Part shown: in pieces, positions 46,190 to 58,560 of the stretch
Layout of the letters: every line of letters starts with the position of its first letter
Position numbering within the stretch: position 1 is the stretch's first letter
Source of the DNA: Peromyscus leucopus
Lineage: Eukaryota > Chordata > Mammalia > Rodentia > Cricetidae
Assembly (NCBI RefSeq): GCF_004664715.2
Contig: NC_051075.1
Location: 35,193,495 to 35,257,494 of the forward strand
Reading direction: 5' to 3'
Length of the DNA: 64,000 nucleotides
Program-made: the position numbers and the translations under genes
The notes under the pieces: generated by a model
What the model saw: the letters and a program-made list of their open reading frames with translations, nothing else
Told to the model about the DNA's origin: nothing
The model's database searches: none

Positions 46190-46720
46190 TTGCTAATACC
46201 AAATTAATAAAGAATTGGTAAGTGTTAAAGACAGTGTTTATTTCAGCTCACAGTCCAGGTGTCTGTGGAAAGAACAAATCTGACAAGAACCTCCTTGTAG
46301 GCAACAGACTGGTTATCACAGGACATCATGTATTAAGAAGCAATGGAGCCCGGCGGTGGTGGCGCATGCCTTTAATCCCAGCACTCGGGAGGCAGAGGCA
46401 GGCGGATCTCTGTGAGTTCGAGCCCAGCCTGGGCTACCAAGTGAGTTCCAGGAAAGGCGCAAAGCTACAAGGAGAAACCCTGTCTTGAAAAAACAAAAAA
46501 AAAAAAAAAAAAAGCAATGGGAGTGGGAGAAACTATTGTAGAGAAGAACATCTCTGGAATCACATGATTATACTAACTCTTTGTGAGTGTTGAGTCCCAA
46601 TCACCTCTGAAGGGCCACATCTGTTCTTACTTCTGAACATGACATAATGGAGATTAAATGTCAATCTGAATTTTAGACATACTCAAACCATGAGAATAGA
46701 CCCTTCAGCATTTCAGTTTC
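46190..46720 (-). mobile_element. Old MaLR LTR, minus strand, split by B1
   Basis: The left part (agacagtgtttatttcagctc near 46229-46249) and right part (cccaatcacctctgaagggcc near 46595-46615, tggagattaaatgtcaatctg near 46649-46669) match the reversed order of an old mammalian MaLR (MST/THE-like) LTR. A B1 lies between them. Divergence is high and the ends are approximate. Confidence 0.5.
46347..46511 (+). mobile_element. Well-preserved B1 SINE with cricetid-type tail
   Basis: The head GCCCGGCGGTGGTGGCGC, the middle with cctttaatcccagcactcgg, and a B-box-like gttcgagcc (near 46418-46426) are all present. They are followed by a gtgagttccaggaaaggcgc segment and an A-rich tail. TSD aagcaatgg lies at 46338-46346 and 46512-46520. 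B1 derives from 7SL RNA and is transcribed by RNA polymerase III. This is the least diverged SINE in the window. Confidence 0.92.
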
Positions 46721-46861
46721 AAATAAGGAGAATGATGATGAAACAGATGTCCATTGCACTGCATGCATGCTATGTTCCATATGAATCATGAAAGAAGTAC
46801 AAAAATATAAGTCTATTTTAGAAGGCCTTCTCCACAACCAGAGAACAGGCAAGAGAGGCAG

Positions 46862-47095
46862 GTAGGGACTGGGAAGATGGCTTAGTGGTTATTAAAAGTA
46901 CCTGTTGTTTTTCACGAGGACCTGTATTTTTTGCCAGCACTCATATGGTGGCTCACAATCATCCCTAACTCTAGTTTCAAAGGACTGACATCCTCATCTG
47001 ACATCCACAGATACTGCCTGCACATGGTGTACATACATGCATGCAGGTAAAACACTAATACAAATAAGATGAATCTAAACAAATCTGTAAAAGAA
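46862..47095 (+). mobile_element. B2 SINE, diverged
   Basis: Its head actgggaagatggcttagtgg fits the tRNA-derived B2 start. The following parts (gaggacctgtattttttgcc, ctcatatggtggctcacaatc, aactctagtttcaaaggac, tgcatgcaggtaaaacact) follow B2 order to an A-rich end. Confidence 0.8.
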
Positions 47096-47379
47096 AGGTA
47101 GTAAGGAAATTAAAGTTCTGTGTGCAATTTTTTTGAGTTGAAGATTGCAAAATTTCCTGCTGGAATGGTTATGGGCTTTGAGAAGAAAAGGAGACCCAAG
47201 GAAAATCAAGGATGACCTCACAAACTCAAAGATGAAGATATTGTTGAATGAGACAGCAAATGCAACTAGGAGAGCAGGTTTGATTGGAAAGATCAAGAAT
47301 TTATGTTATGATAAGCTGCTTTTTTCAATCCATGACAAAGTCCCTGACATAAGCAACTGATAGAGGAGAGTTCATTTCA

Positions 47380-47660
47380 GACCACAGTTGCGTATGTAGT
47401 CCATCATGGCAGAGACAGCATGTTGGCAGACGTGTGAAGTGGCTGGTCATACTGTGTTCACAATCAGGAGCAGAAAGAAATAAATGTCAATGTCGGTGCT
47501 TGCTCAGTTGGCTTCCTCTGTTCCACTCAGTCCAGGAGCTGAGTCTTTGGTAGTGTAAACCCAAATTCAACATCTTTCCTTAGTAAAACCTTCTTGGAAA
47601 CACTGTAATAGACTCACCCAGATGTATATTTTTCTAGCAGTTCTATATCCAGCAAGTTGT
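47380..47660 (-). mobile_element. Possible old LTR, minus strand
   Basis: The order of blocks (gttcatttcagaccacag near 47370, tccatcatggcagagacagc near 47400-47419, a gctggtc block, then ctcagtccaggagctgag near 47527-47544) resembles several diverged rodent LTRs read backwards. Family and ends are uncertain. Confidence 0.35.
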
Positions 47661-48389
47661 CAATAAAGATTGATCACCATATGGGGATATCCAGGAGAAA
47701 CTTAGAAGGCAAAATTGGTGAGATCACATTTCATTAATGAAATATAAGTGGAATCTAATGTGTTCACTGACTGGTTTGTGGATATGGTCTCTTTATGACC
47801 ATAAATAAATTAATCAAGAGAATGATGGAACTTCAGAATAGTTAAGCTCTGATGTACAAGAAATTGGAGACAATAGGAAGAATTCAGAAAGCACTGAGAC
47901 AAAACTGGATGGAACAACCATTTAAAAGTCTGATTTTAAGTCTAAGTTTTAAGTTTGCATTTGCATGGTTCATTAGGCCTATCCCTTGACTATTTAATCA
48001 CTATTTCATTTTAAAAAATCATGCTTGAAAAAGATTCTACAATCTGAAAAGGGGAGGGCATATTTTCTTCCTAAGTTGAACGTTCAAAATTCTCAGTTGA
48101 TTTTTTTTTACATTAAGCAAAACTAAATAATTGGTTTGTAATTTTTTCATAACTTAGACAATCCTGTGTTGTTAAGAAATCCACTAAAGGGTAACAATGT
48201 AGCACTGTCGATAGTGCTGGCTGCTGGCACCTGAGTGGCTGTGGATAGCTCGGAGGAGCCTGAGAGACTCACAGAGGATGATCCTGCAGAGCATGCAGCA
48301 TCTCAGGAACAACTAAAAAAAAAAAAGGCAAGCCGCAAGGGAAGAGACCAGAGGCTATCATAGTCATTACCAAGAAGGTTTCGTCCCAA
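47661..48389. other. Unclassified sequence
   Basis: No gene or repeat family is recognised. Sequence near 48190-48340 is richer in G+C and could be the upstream part of the adjoining LINE-1 3' end. Confidence 0.45.
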
Positions 48390-48890
48390 AACTGATAGGA
48401 GCAGATGCAGGGACCCACAGCCAACCACTAGGCAGAGCGTGTGGAATTCCGAGGGGTCAAGAACACCACAAGAATATGGCCCACAGAACCAACTAACCAG
48501 GCCTCATAGGGGCACACAGACAATCAGGGAACCTGTATGGGTTCCTAGATCCTTTGTATATATGTTATAGTTGTGTAGCTTGGCGTTCTTGTGGGACTAA
48601 CAGTAGGACCAAGAGCTGTCTGTGACTCTTTTGCCTGCTTTTGGGACCCTTTTCCCCATCCAGTCTTGATGGGTTGCCTCACCCATTTTTGATATGAAAG
48701 TATGTGCCTCGTCCAGTTTGTTTGGCATCTCTGGAGGCATGCTCTTTTCTGAATGGCAACAGAGGAGGAGTAGAACTGAGAGAGAAAGGGATGGTAGGAG
48801 GGGGAACTGGGAAGAGAGAAGGGAGGAGAACCCATGTTTGGGATGCAATATATGAGAGAATAATAAATAATTAATAAAAAAAGATGACAA
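48390..48890 (+). mobile_element. Old LINE-1 3' UTR, plus strand
   Basis: Blocks in the expected order are accaggcctcataggggcac near 48498, ttcttgtgggactaacag near 48587-48604, cttttgcctgcttttgggac near 48627-48647, a purine-rich end near 48770-48830, and an AT-rich tail. It is closely related to 21535-21940, with its tail preserved here. Confidence 0.75.
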
Positions 48891-48899
48891 GTGTGATGG

Positions 48900-49310
48900 A
48901 GAGAAGTTGAACTATAGATGAACTAGAGGCACAGCAATTACTACAGGTATTGGCAGAGAAAAGGGGAGCATGTCAGTCCAGTCATGAAGCCACTGAAGAA
49001 AGTCCTTACAATTATAAAGAATATGAAGTACAGATCTTCGAAGTTGATAGTTTTTGGCAGAGGGTGGGGTCAATGGAGGGTGGTGATAGAAAAGGACTCA
49101 GTTATCTTTAAGGGGCTGGCCTCTAGGAGTTCCACCATGCTCCAATGAGTATAGAGGCAACACAAACTGGATATGGTGGGACTTTTTTTTATTTTTTATA
49201 GGGAGGGCACAAAGAAGAAAAGTGGATACGAAAGGAGTGTGATTAGGGTGCACTGCTAGAAATTCCCAAATAATCAATAAATATATTGTGTAAGAAAAAA
49301 AGAGTCACTT
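48900..49310 (+). mobile_element. Old LINE-1 3' terminus, plus strand
   Basis: The text ggggctggcctctaggagttcc near 49113-49134 and catgctccaatgagta near 49136-49151 matches the 3' UTR group whose minus-strand version lies at 32955-33440. It ends AT-rich near 49290. It is diverged and its left end is uncertain. Confidence 0.5.
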
Positions 49311-49320
49311 TTCTATTTTA

Positions 49321-49813
49321 TGTTGCTCTATTTATATGGTGATATTTTATTTGTCCTGAAATGTGATTTTATTTGTATGTTAATAAATAAAGTTGCCTGG
49401 GGTTCAGAGCTCAAAGCAAGGCATTTAGCAGAAGTGTGGCAGTTGGTAGCACATGCCCTTAATCCCAATCACATGACAGGCAGATCTCTGTGTGTTCAAG
49501 GATACAGCCAGCATGGAGACACATGCCTTTAATCTCAATACCAACTATAGAGACCTGGAGGTCTGTATAGACAGGCAGTGATGGGGAGGTCATGTCGTTG
49601 GGTTTACAATCAATGAGAAGGCAGAACAGAAAGTCAATAAAAAGACAGACACACAGGAAGTAGGTCACTTTCTCAGGGGAAGGACAACAGCAGTAGCAAG
49701 CGGTAAGAAGGTGGTCTCAGCTTTTGGCTACTGCTCTCTGATCTCTGTGTTTTTAACTCTGCATTTGTCTCTGTGTTTCTTATTTAATAAAACCGTTCAT
49801 AATTACATCTACA
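49321..49813 (+). mobile_element. ERV solo LTR with two B1-like modules
   Basis: The 493-bp element starts TGTTGCTCTATTTATATGG and ends CATCTACA. Flanks ATTTTA (49315-49320) and AATTTA (49814-49819) form a 6-bp TSD with one mismatch. Two B1-like stretches (gcacatgcccttaatccc near 49449-49466 and acacatgcctttaatctc near 49519-49536) are built in. Then come ggaggtctgtatagacaggc and cacacaggaagtag. It is a third member of the SINE-bearing LTR group. Confidence 0.8.
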
Positions 49814-49879
49814 AATTTACATACAGATACAGATTATATATGTATTGAGTAGATGCATATCTCAATTACTTTTCTATAG

Positions 49880-50244
49880 ATGTGGTGAGTCATCATAACC
49901 AAGAAAACTTAGAGAAGAAATAGTTTATTGGACTAGTTTATTGGACGTGCAGTTTCAGAGGGTGAGATGATCTTCATGCGAGGAAGCATGGCAGTATGCA
50001 GGCTAGCATGATACTAGATCAGTGGCTGCCAACTTACATCCTTATCTAAAGTAGGAGGCAGAGAAAACTAACTGGAATGGCATGGCTTTTCAAACCTCAA
50101 AGCCTACCCCTAGTGACATACCTCTTCCAACAAGGCCACACCTACTAATCCTTCCTAAACAGTCCTAGTAACAAAGTCTACTGACCTAGCATCCAAATAT
50201 ATGTGCCTATGGGACCATTCTCATTTCAAGCAACTAGAGTGCAT
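49880..50244 (-). mobile_element. MaLR LTR (MT-like), minus strand
   Basis: Reversed MT-type blocks are present in order: agtttattggac near 49927-49948, gaagcatggcag near 49983-49994, ggcatggcttttcaaacctc near 50079-50098, ccaacaaggccacacctacta near 50126-50147 and tgcctatgggaccattctcat near 50205-50224. Both ends are approximate and no TSD is claimed. Confidence 0.75.
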
Positions 50245-50639
50245 TTATGTGAAATCTTTTATAGGAACCAAAAGTTACTATTTGTTTTGCTCAAGTTTGC
50301 ATTAGAATATCAATTTAGTTGTAATTTCATAATTAAAATTCATGTAAGAATGTTGTAACTAATACAAATATTATCAACTTTTTAATCTATGAAACAGTGT
50401 GATAAAAGTAAATTGGTATGAATTGTTTCACATAAAAAGGAACAACTCTTTCAATTAATTCATAAAAGTAAATGATGATGCCACAGTAGGATGGTCCTAA
50501 GGAGCAAACTTCAAGAAGCAAAGTAATATTGCCACAGAAAATATTTACAAGAATATGTTAAATATGTTGGATAAAGTATAATTTTCAACAATGTACAAGA
50601 ACTTTTAAAACTTAGCAGTAGAAAATGAACCAATTAAAG
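50245..50639. other. Unclassified AT-rich spacer
   Basis: No gene or repeat family is recognised. Confidence 0.5.
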
Positions 50640-50960
50640 TAATGAACTAACAACCTTAACAGATGCATCACCAAAAAGACTGCACAGATGGCATGCAAAC
50701 ATAAGAAAGGCCACAATTCCACAGCATATGTTATAAGAAAAATGCAAATTGAAACAATGAGGTATCGTTATGTACCTATTAGAATGACCAATTTCCAGAT
50801 CACTGACAGTACAGAATATTGGCATGGATATAAAATGCTGGCTGTCCTCAGTCACTGCTAGTAGGAATGTAAAAGTGATACAACTGCTTTGTGGGACATC
50901 TGGTCAGTTTTGTAGAAACTAATTTTAAACATAGAAAAGTAATTAATGAAATTGTAAAGC
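50640..50960 (+). mobile_element. Very old LINE-1 ORF2 C-terminal fragment, plus strand
   Basis: Text such as gaaaaatgcaaattgaaacaa near 50737-50756, gaggtatcgttatgtacc near 50760-50777 and tgctagtaggaatgtaaaa near 50857-50875 matches consecutive parts of LINE-1 ORF2 near its C-terminus, with many changes. Its divergence exceeds that of the other LINE-1 copies here. Confidence 0.6.
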
Positions 50961-51256
50961 AAAAGAACACTAGATTTCAAAGCAAACAGACTTTTTATTT
51001 AAGAAAGTTCCTTAAAATCAATACAACTTCAATAAAAATGAAGGGGAAAATGGACTAAAGTTTTTATTTGGAGGGATGAACAAGGAGCTGTTTTTGTTGA
51101 CATTAAAGGCAATGATGAAATAGGAAAAGTTAATGGAAATATCTTGTTTATGAGTTAAACATATTACTTGAAAGCAGCCATTAATACAACTCAATCAAAA
51201 CCCACCAGGTATCTGAATACTCCTCATTTTATATTAAACAATTAATTAACTGTGTG

Positions 51257-51259
<3 letters not shown>

Positions 51260-51306
<47 letters not shown>
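51260..51306. repeat. (TG)n microsatellite
   Basis: Uninterrupted TG units, followed by imperfect gtgtggtgtg units to about 51325. Confidence 0.95.
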
Positions 51307-51313
<7 letters not shown>

Positions 51314-54290
51314 GTGTGTATGTGCTATGTATGTCCATGCATGCCAGTAAAAATGTAAAGGTAAGAGGGAAACTACTCTAAAAAGATACAGTGTGCAGGT
51401 CTGAGAATAACTATGTGGAGGTCAGAGGAAAGCTTGTAGGAGTAGGGTTCTTGGCCCTTTCTTAGTGAAACTAAACTTGTAGATTAATTTTTCTAGCAAA
51501 GAAAAATTAAGAACTAGATGACTTTTGATGAAATCACAGAATTCTAAAAGAATAAGCTAAATTATGCAAAATTTGAAAACTGTTAGCTTAACATATATCA
51601 GAGTTCTTCACTGATTTAGACTCAAAAGCTACCAGTGATTTAAAAGTTATATATAAGATAAATGAAATGGAAGAGGAAGAGCATAAGGAAAAGAAAAATA
51701 AAAAGTAAATAAAACTATGTTTATCCATAAAGGAAAATTAGTGTCTTGTTCCTAAAATTCAGGAACAAGACAATAGCATTACCATTGTCATTACCACACT
51801 GAAAGGCTTACCTAATTCACCAAATCAAAGAAAAAACTTGAACAATCACCGTGTTTACAGGATTTAAGTATCAGTGCTTAGAGGTAAAATATCCATAAAC
51901 TGATATATAGACTGAACACAATTTCTTTATGTATGACCACATTTTGTAACATTTCTATAGGAACGCAAATGAAGTTAAGAGATAGCAAAGTCTTAGTTCT
52001 CACATTTCATCATTTGCAGAAGCATGGGTCCTTTGAGAAGAAGGCATACCTAGACTACAGGCATTTTATATTAATGGAAAACAGTAAGTTGGGAAGGGAA
52101 GTCATCAACACCAACCCACAAGCCTTTGGTGACTCTGATCCTCAAGGCCTTTATCTCTAACCCACACTACCCTATTCAACTCCAGAGTTAATGACCTCAT
52201 CTCAAATTATCTCTAGGCTCTCCCATGTTCTTCCCCTCTATTTCTCTTTGGATTCTCACTCCTGAAGAGAAGAGATGCTCAGAATTGAAACATGGGGATT
52301 TGTTTTTCATGAAAACTTCCATTCTCCTCTCTCTTATTAGCTTTGTTTAAGTCCTTAATTTATGTTTCTTGTTTTGTCTTCCCTTTTGGTTATGACTTCA
52401 TAGATTCAATTATTTATTGTAAATCAATACAACCTCCCTGCCTTCAGTTTTACTTCTCATAGTTTTGGTAGTTTAACTGGGAGGTATAAGAGGGAAATAA
52501 ATACTTTTTCAAAAAAAATCATGGTGAATTAGAATACACTGTCTGAAAGTTAAGCAAGCCAATATCAAGGCTTAGAACAAGTCCAACAGCTTCAGAGCTA
52601 AGAAACTCTTGAGTCTAAAGCCAAAGACTTGAGATTATGTACAAAACTTGGGGTTGAAGGCCATGAAACATAGAGCTCTGGTTTCCAAGACTAGAAATGA
52701 GGATACTCTGCCTCTAAATGAGCACATCTACTTTTCCCTGCATTTACTCCTTCTTCTCCATCTAGGCCCATACGGTAATTAATTACCAGTCAACTTGTTT
52801 GGATTAATATTTTCACAGGTTGCTAGTCAAACACAGCTTTGAATGTGTCTGTGGAGGCATTTCAGAATCATTGGGGTTCTGATCTCATGGGGTTTAACAT
52901 TCTGGTAGATAAGAGTACTAATGGTTGGAGACAATGAAACTGTTTAAGGTATATACCCTAACTGGAGGAAATAGGATAATAAAATCACACCTAAGAATGG
53001 TGGTTTCTGTTGTTTTCTTTTTTACCATGGCCGCTTTTTGTGGTCCTCTCTGATTCTTAGACTACATACAGCAAATGATTTTCCTATATACAACCTACCA
53101 TGAGTTTTTTTCATTTCTAGGAGCCTAAAATCAATAGAACAAGCTAAGTATGGACTGAAAGCATGAATCAAAATAAAGGTTTCCCTCCTTTTCTATTTCT
53201 CTAGGGTGTTTGCCACAGAGAGGAAACAAAATAGCAAATATAGCTGACATTGAGGGTAGAGCCTGTCAACATTATGGATTGATCTTTCCCACTCAATCCG
53301 CCTACTCAATTGCCAATGTCTTTGGGAAACACTCTTACACATGCACCACCATCTGGGGAGTCATTCTAATCATCCTCCAACCCACTAGACTTCTGTTTCA
53401 TCAGAAGAGGGATTTGGCACCTATGGAGGCACTGAGAATAAATGAGGCTTTTGAAATATCTGAAAGTCCATGATCAGGTCAAGCAGACACTCAAAAACAA
53501 CCATACCAATGGTCTTAATTGTGAATCAATTTAATATTAATTTATCAAGAATATTTGTTTTACACACATGTGCAAATTTCTTCTTAAACTAAAATCCAGG
53601 CCTGTAATTCTGAATTTTAAATTCTTGAAGAGAATACTGTCGTTTTCAAAGTAAAATTTATAGAAAGTAAAAACTTTCTGTCTATATTTCCATGATTCGC
53701 TCATGTGTTTGCTCATATTATATCCACATATCATCTTTCATCATAAATGGGCTATGTGCCTGTGAGAAAATTAATCCTAGTATAAGAAGAATATTTTATA
53801 TTTTAAACAACTGCCCAGATTACATTATTAGAAAAGTTTCTTTTTATTCCCAATATGTTCTAAGAGTGATCTTAAGTTTGACATCTGTAAGGAGAAGGAT
53901 CCTTCAATACAGTGGTCACAATAAGAAGTTAAATAAATATTGACAGAAAATTGTAAATTATGCAGTATGGTGCATGATTTTTTTCCAGCCACAGGAATGA
54001 AACTGAAAACAAAACTTTTAAAACAGTAATTCACTTCTAAAGATTTTTCATATTATAAATGAATTCATTGAGGGTGGCACCACAAAGATGTGAAATCTAT
54101 GCTGTACTCTGAAGCAAAATCAAAGTTTTATTGGATAAAAAAATTATTACATAGGATTGAGCATTTAGGAATTACCTAGAAATTACAACTTTACCTTATT
54201 TATTACAGGACCCATTGATTGGAGATGAAGTTATCAAATTTTATGTTTACTCAATATACTAAACATCCTGGTTGTGGATAAAACAGTTTA

Positions 54291-54292
<2 letters not shown>

Positions 54293-54340
<48 letters not shown>
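54293..54340. repeat. (GT)n microsatellite
   Basis: Twenty-four uninterrupted GT units. Confidence 0.95.
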
Positions 54341-54343
<3 letters not shown>

Positions 54344-55195
54344 AAAGTCAAGAGAAAACTCAAGCATAGGAGTTGAAAAAGGAAAGACAGAATGTGAATG
54401 TATCTACTATGAATAATACAAGTTCTCAAAAATTTATGGAATAAGAAAAAAAGAAACAATCCCAACTGTCTATGCTCCTGAATCAATGGGGAGATAAAAA
54501 TTTAAGAAAGCTGAAAAAATAGCATTAATGATTCTGACAAAATCAAAGTAGTTGAGGATGAAAAGAACATTAGCTTTAACAAATGGAAGCAGGCATTTTG
54601 AACATACTCTCCTAGAGATAAGGACAATTTACAAGGCAATGGATTGCTTAATGAATTACTACTTCTTGGAGTATGTTACAGTTAAGGGGATGTTGGAAAT
54701 ATAATAAACAGCTAAGAATGTCAGTTGAAAATACTTCATTTGCTTTATCAAATTAGAAATATCTATTCAATTTTACAGCACCCTAAGACCACGGTTTGCA
54801 TTGCAATTAAGCTAAATGGATTTACTGGCATTAATATCTTGTTTACATTCTAGGACATTTCAATGACCTTTTTAGATTTATGCTGCTTATAACACTGGTT
54901 TTCTTCTTTTTCTGGTTGTTGTTTGTTTAATATATCATGAGTCTGTGATATGTCATAGTTATTTATAGAGTTTGGCATATTATCTCATGTCCAGAAACTT
55001 TTGGAAGTCTTTCAAATTTAAAATAAGACAGTGTCAAAAACAAACAGAGGTTAGATGAACTTATAATTTTTTTGACACAAAAGCAAAATCACACAAAGAT
55101 AACTTCAAAGAAACACATCTGCTGCAGGAGGAAGCTTCTGGGTGATAGATGAACAAGAGACTGGTCAGCAGTCATTTTTATCACTGTTTCTTTTT

Positions 55196-56078
55196 TCTCC
55201 CTCTTTTTCTTTGATTTTTAAGACCAGTAGTATTTGGTTTGACCTTAGGTCCCTGCACTATCTAGTTTCTAGTTCATGGTCACCCAAGCAGTGTCGGTAA
55301 AGTTTAAATTTGTAGAGTGGGCTTTAGGTCAAATTAGCATTGGTTGGTCACTCCCACAAGCTTTGTGCCATCATTGCCATGGCATATCCTTTTGATAGGA
55401 CACCACAGCATATAAAGTGTTTGTGGCTGGCTTGATGTTTATGTTTCTCTTTTCATAACATATAGAACACCTTCCTGTACCAAAGACACTGTAATGTAGC
55501 TGCTAGAGTTCTATGTACCTCCAGCTCAAATTATCAGTATTCAATGATTTTTGTATCTGTTGTCTTCAGCAATGGGCCTGTTCAATCTGTTTGTGGAGAA
55601 CCACCTAGAACAGTGACAATAGTCTGAGTTGCTTGAGTATTTTCATGAGACACCTTTGGTCAACCTCTCAATTAGATGTAACCCAATCTTGGTATTGGGA
55701 CTTCATTTTATGACAAGAGATGGCCAGCTAGGACTCTGTCTCCCCCATAATTTGGTGATTAAAATGAGATCATCTTCATATATGTACATATCATGGGAAG
55801 TTTCTATTGTATTAGGTTTCCATAATACCCTCAGATGCCTCTTAATTTTAGTTGTCTCTTCTCAATTACTTCCCTCATCCCCATCTCTCCTATCACTCTG
55901 AACTTAAACCTCCAACTCCACTTCACCCCATTTATACATAATCATATATTTTATTTCTCTTTCCAAAGGATATATTTCTGTACCCTCTAGTTTTTTTTTT
56001 TTTTTTACTCTATACATACCCTATGTGGTTCTATAGATTGTAGCTTGTTTATCAATGATTTAATGGCCAATATCATAT
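55196..56078 (-). mobile_element. Old LINE-1 3' UTR, minus strand
   Basis: Blocks match the 3' UTRs at 2346-3840 and 1300-1850 in order: ccttaggtccctgcac near 55244-55259, ttcagcaatgggcctg near 55565-55580, gatgtaacccaatcttggt near 55675-55693, atcatcttcatatatgtacat near 55770-55790, then a pyrimidine-rich stretch and a T run (55991-56006). An ERV LTR cuts it at 56079. Confidence 0.7.
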
Positions 56079-56278
56079 TGTTGTAGGGTATTTTAAGATG
56101 TCTTACATTTGTTTATGCTGTGCAGCATTTGTTTTAATGATGCAAAGATGTATTGCATTCTTTTATATTGCAGTTGTGTAATTCTGTGAAGCTGTGTTAC
56201 TTTGCCTATCTAAAATACCTGATTGGTCTTATAAAGAGCTGAAACAGCCAATAGCAAGGCAAGAGAAAGATAGTCAGG
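56079..56278 (+). mobile_element. ERV LTR 5' part, interrupted
   Basis: It starts TGTTGTAGGGTATTTTAAGATG and runs to gaaagatagtcagg. It contains cctgattggtcttataaagag near 56219-56239 and ccaatagcaaggcaagag near 56248-56265. This is the same family as 13311-13696. The 3' half does not clearly resume after the next LTR, so this copy may be truncated. Confidence 0.65.
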
Positions 56279-56590
56279 TGCTGTGAAACAATATTTTTGA
56301 ACATTATGAGCATGTATTATTTTCATTGTCTAATAAAAAGCTGATTGGCTAATACCTTGGCAAGAAGAGAAGAGTCATCAGCCAGAAGGAGAACAAGTTA
56401 GACACAAAAAATGAGATAGAGATAAAAGGCACAAGCTTTAGTGAATCACTTAGATTAGTAGAAATGGGTTGTGTCGTAAGAGCTAGTTAGGAACAAGCCT
56501 AAGCTATTGGCCAAATATTTATAATTTATATTAAGCCTCTGAGTGATTATTTGAGGGCAGGCAGTCTGGAGAGAGAAATTTCTGACTACA
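56279..56590 (+). mobile_element. ERV LTR nested in another LTR
   Basis: It begins TGCTGTGAAACAATA and ends TTTCTGACTACA. Internal blocks (gtctaataaaaagctgattgg, agagctagttaggaac, ttaagcctctgagtgattat) match the 40218-40581 and 16686-17071 family. It follows the interrupted LTR directly. The 6-bp flanks gtcagg and ggtggg do not match, so a TSD is not supported. Confidence 0.7.
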
Positions 56591-56739
56591 GGTGGGATAA
56601 AATTTAATAGGTATTATCTTGTTTAGGTTTTTTGGGTGGCAAGATCCAACCTAAGGGAGGATACATACATTCTTTCTCTCGTTGTTTTAGTACCTATTTT
56701 TCCTTTCATATGTAGATGTGTACCTGTACCTGATTGTTT

Positions 56740-56885
56740 AATATTTTTAAACATAGTCTCACTGTGGAATTTAAGGAGCTTGCTCTGTAGACCAGGCTGG
56801 TTTTGAACTCAGAGAGCTCTACCTTTCCCGTCCTGAGCAGTAGAATTAAAAGCAAGTCCCACCAGACCCTGCTGTACCTGGTTAA
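56740..56885 (-). mobile_element. Diverged B1 SINE, minus strand
   Basis: Reversed B1 blocks are gctctgtagaccaggctgg near 56783-56801, tgaactcagagagctctac near 56805-56822, and a decayed head (agaattaaaagcaagtcccac) near 56843-56863. It is strongly diverged. Confidence 0.75.
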
Positions 56886-58329
56886 TTTTAGGCATATAAT
56901 GGAATTTTGGAAACTTTACCTTAATTGGAAATACTGCATTTCTTATTGTGTGGAATCTGTGATGATACTGTAACATAAATCACACTCTTAATGTGAAGAC
57001 AATTAACACCTTGTACATGGTTATCCAAAACCATGCCTGAAAGATTGTAAAAGCTAGTCAAAACCAAATTTCTCTGCATTTTGGTTACTGGTTATTGAAA
57101 TACTTGAAATGACAATAATTGTATAGTCACGGACCACTTTAAATATTATAAAATATGTAAATTATAATCAATCGTCAAATGAGTAAACTGTCACATCCAC
57201 CAGACAGAATTCTACATGCCATCTCCAAATTTGACCGTACTCTTGTGCAGGCATTGATGGCTATGCAGAAGTGAGGAGAATAAGGGATCAAATGAGAATG
57301 AAGCAGGCTGCTGAAAGCACAGCCCCTTTATGGATTTTGATAATTTATGCCTCTATGTGGCAAATGTGAAATTCCAAAAATGAAATGAAATTTATTTGCC
57401 AAGGAGTTTGAAGTTATTATTTTTGCTTTAGTTGCAAATGTAAAATAGGAAGGTTAACAATTCTATAAAGCTGGGTTTACCATATTTTAATGTGACTATA
57501 AAGCAGGTATGCAGACAAGATTGAAGTCACACATTTCTAATAATATATCAGAGGATTGCCATGATATTCGTCTCTGGGCTATGTAAAGAAACAAGCCCAT
57601 ACATTGTTATTTTTAAATTCAGCCAATCTACAATGTAAACTAACACATCAGAAGTGAGAAAAACCCAAAGCAGAACTGGGCATTTAAGATTCTTCTTGCC
57701 CTGTCTTAATTCCCAGCCTTTGGTAGACTAAATCTAAATCATACTATGACATGGAACTGAGCAATGAACTCCAAATGCCTGTGTGAATGATGTGTCTGAA
57801 TTCAGTCTGACCCCTACACATGATTAAAATTAAAGTTACTGGTGTGCATGCAACATCTCATTGCATGACATTCAAAAACTTTTGATCAAAACTTTTTGTA
57901 TGGATGTGCATATTTATGCACATCAAGTAAACATACAACAGAACATATTGAATGTGGGATTATTACTGTTTTCTAACTGGGATTAATATCCTTCATTGAA
58001 GACAAAATACAATAGTACACTGAAAAGGTTTAAATTTATCTTTAAGGTGATTACACAAATCCTTGCCAGAAGTTTTTCAGAAAAGTTGATAATACTTTTT
58101 GTAAGTAAATAACTTACCATGTGAAATTTATTTAAATGTTATTCTTCTCAAAACTGGCTGTTTTATTTATTTTGAAAAGTAAAAATTTGAAGTACAAATA
58201 ATTTTAATTTTTAAGTGAGAAAATTTGAGAAATTCTCCTCACTCCAACTCAGTGGTTTGAAACAAAAAGATTACCAACTTCAGGACTCCAGGAGTTGACT
58301 TGTCTTAATGGGGGAGTTCTCATATGGAA
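56886..58329. other. Unclassified AT-rich sequence
   Basis: No gene or repeat family is recognised over about 1.4 kb. Confidence 0.5.
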
Positions 58330-58560
58330 TATTTGATTGTTGTACAAGGTAGCTGTGATAATGTCAGACCAAATGTTTCAGCTCTGTCTCTTGTTGAAAC
58401 CAGGGATCTTAAAGCCATGTTGTTAGCTGGAACATGCACAAGTCTGACCCTCTTCCACACAATACACAGCTGGCGTTTCAAGACAGTGCATTGCAAGATG
58501 ATGAACAAAGCAGGCATTATGATCTGGCCTTGAAAACCATCCAAGTTCATTTCTCCTTCA
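58330..58560 (+). pseudogene. Probable hAT-type transposase remnant
   Basis: In one plus-strand frame, residues around CDNVRPNVSAL (58357-58389) resemble the DNxxN segment before the hAT catalytic core. In another frame, from about 58443, the peptide includes PHNTQLAFQDS, then LALKTIQVHFSFS. This resembles the (A)HTLQLAxxD...IVxHFxHS block of hAT transposases and the ZBED-like genes derived from them. At least one frameshift separates the two. It is too degraded to tell a DNA transposon from a ZBED-type pseudogene. Confidence 0.45.

Larger units (their letters stand above)
50961..55195. other. Unclassified AT-rich sequence, about 4.2 kb
   Basis: I recognise no gene or repeat family here except two TG microsatellites (51260-51306 and 54293-54340). 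Open frames of 62-87 codons (for example 51933-52160 and 53210-53473) show no family features, signal peptide or start context. This is one of the two longest stretches without identifiable transposon sequence. Confidence 0.45.

Noticed and set aside
53210..53473. 87-codon plus-strand frame
   Set aside because: It has a fairly normal composition, but no known family, splice context or repeated pattern supports it.
56273..56596. TSD for the LTR at 56279-56590
   Set aside because: Flanks gtcagg and ggtggg do not match, so no TSD is claimed.
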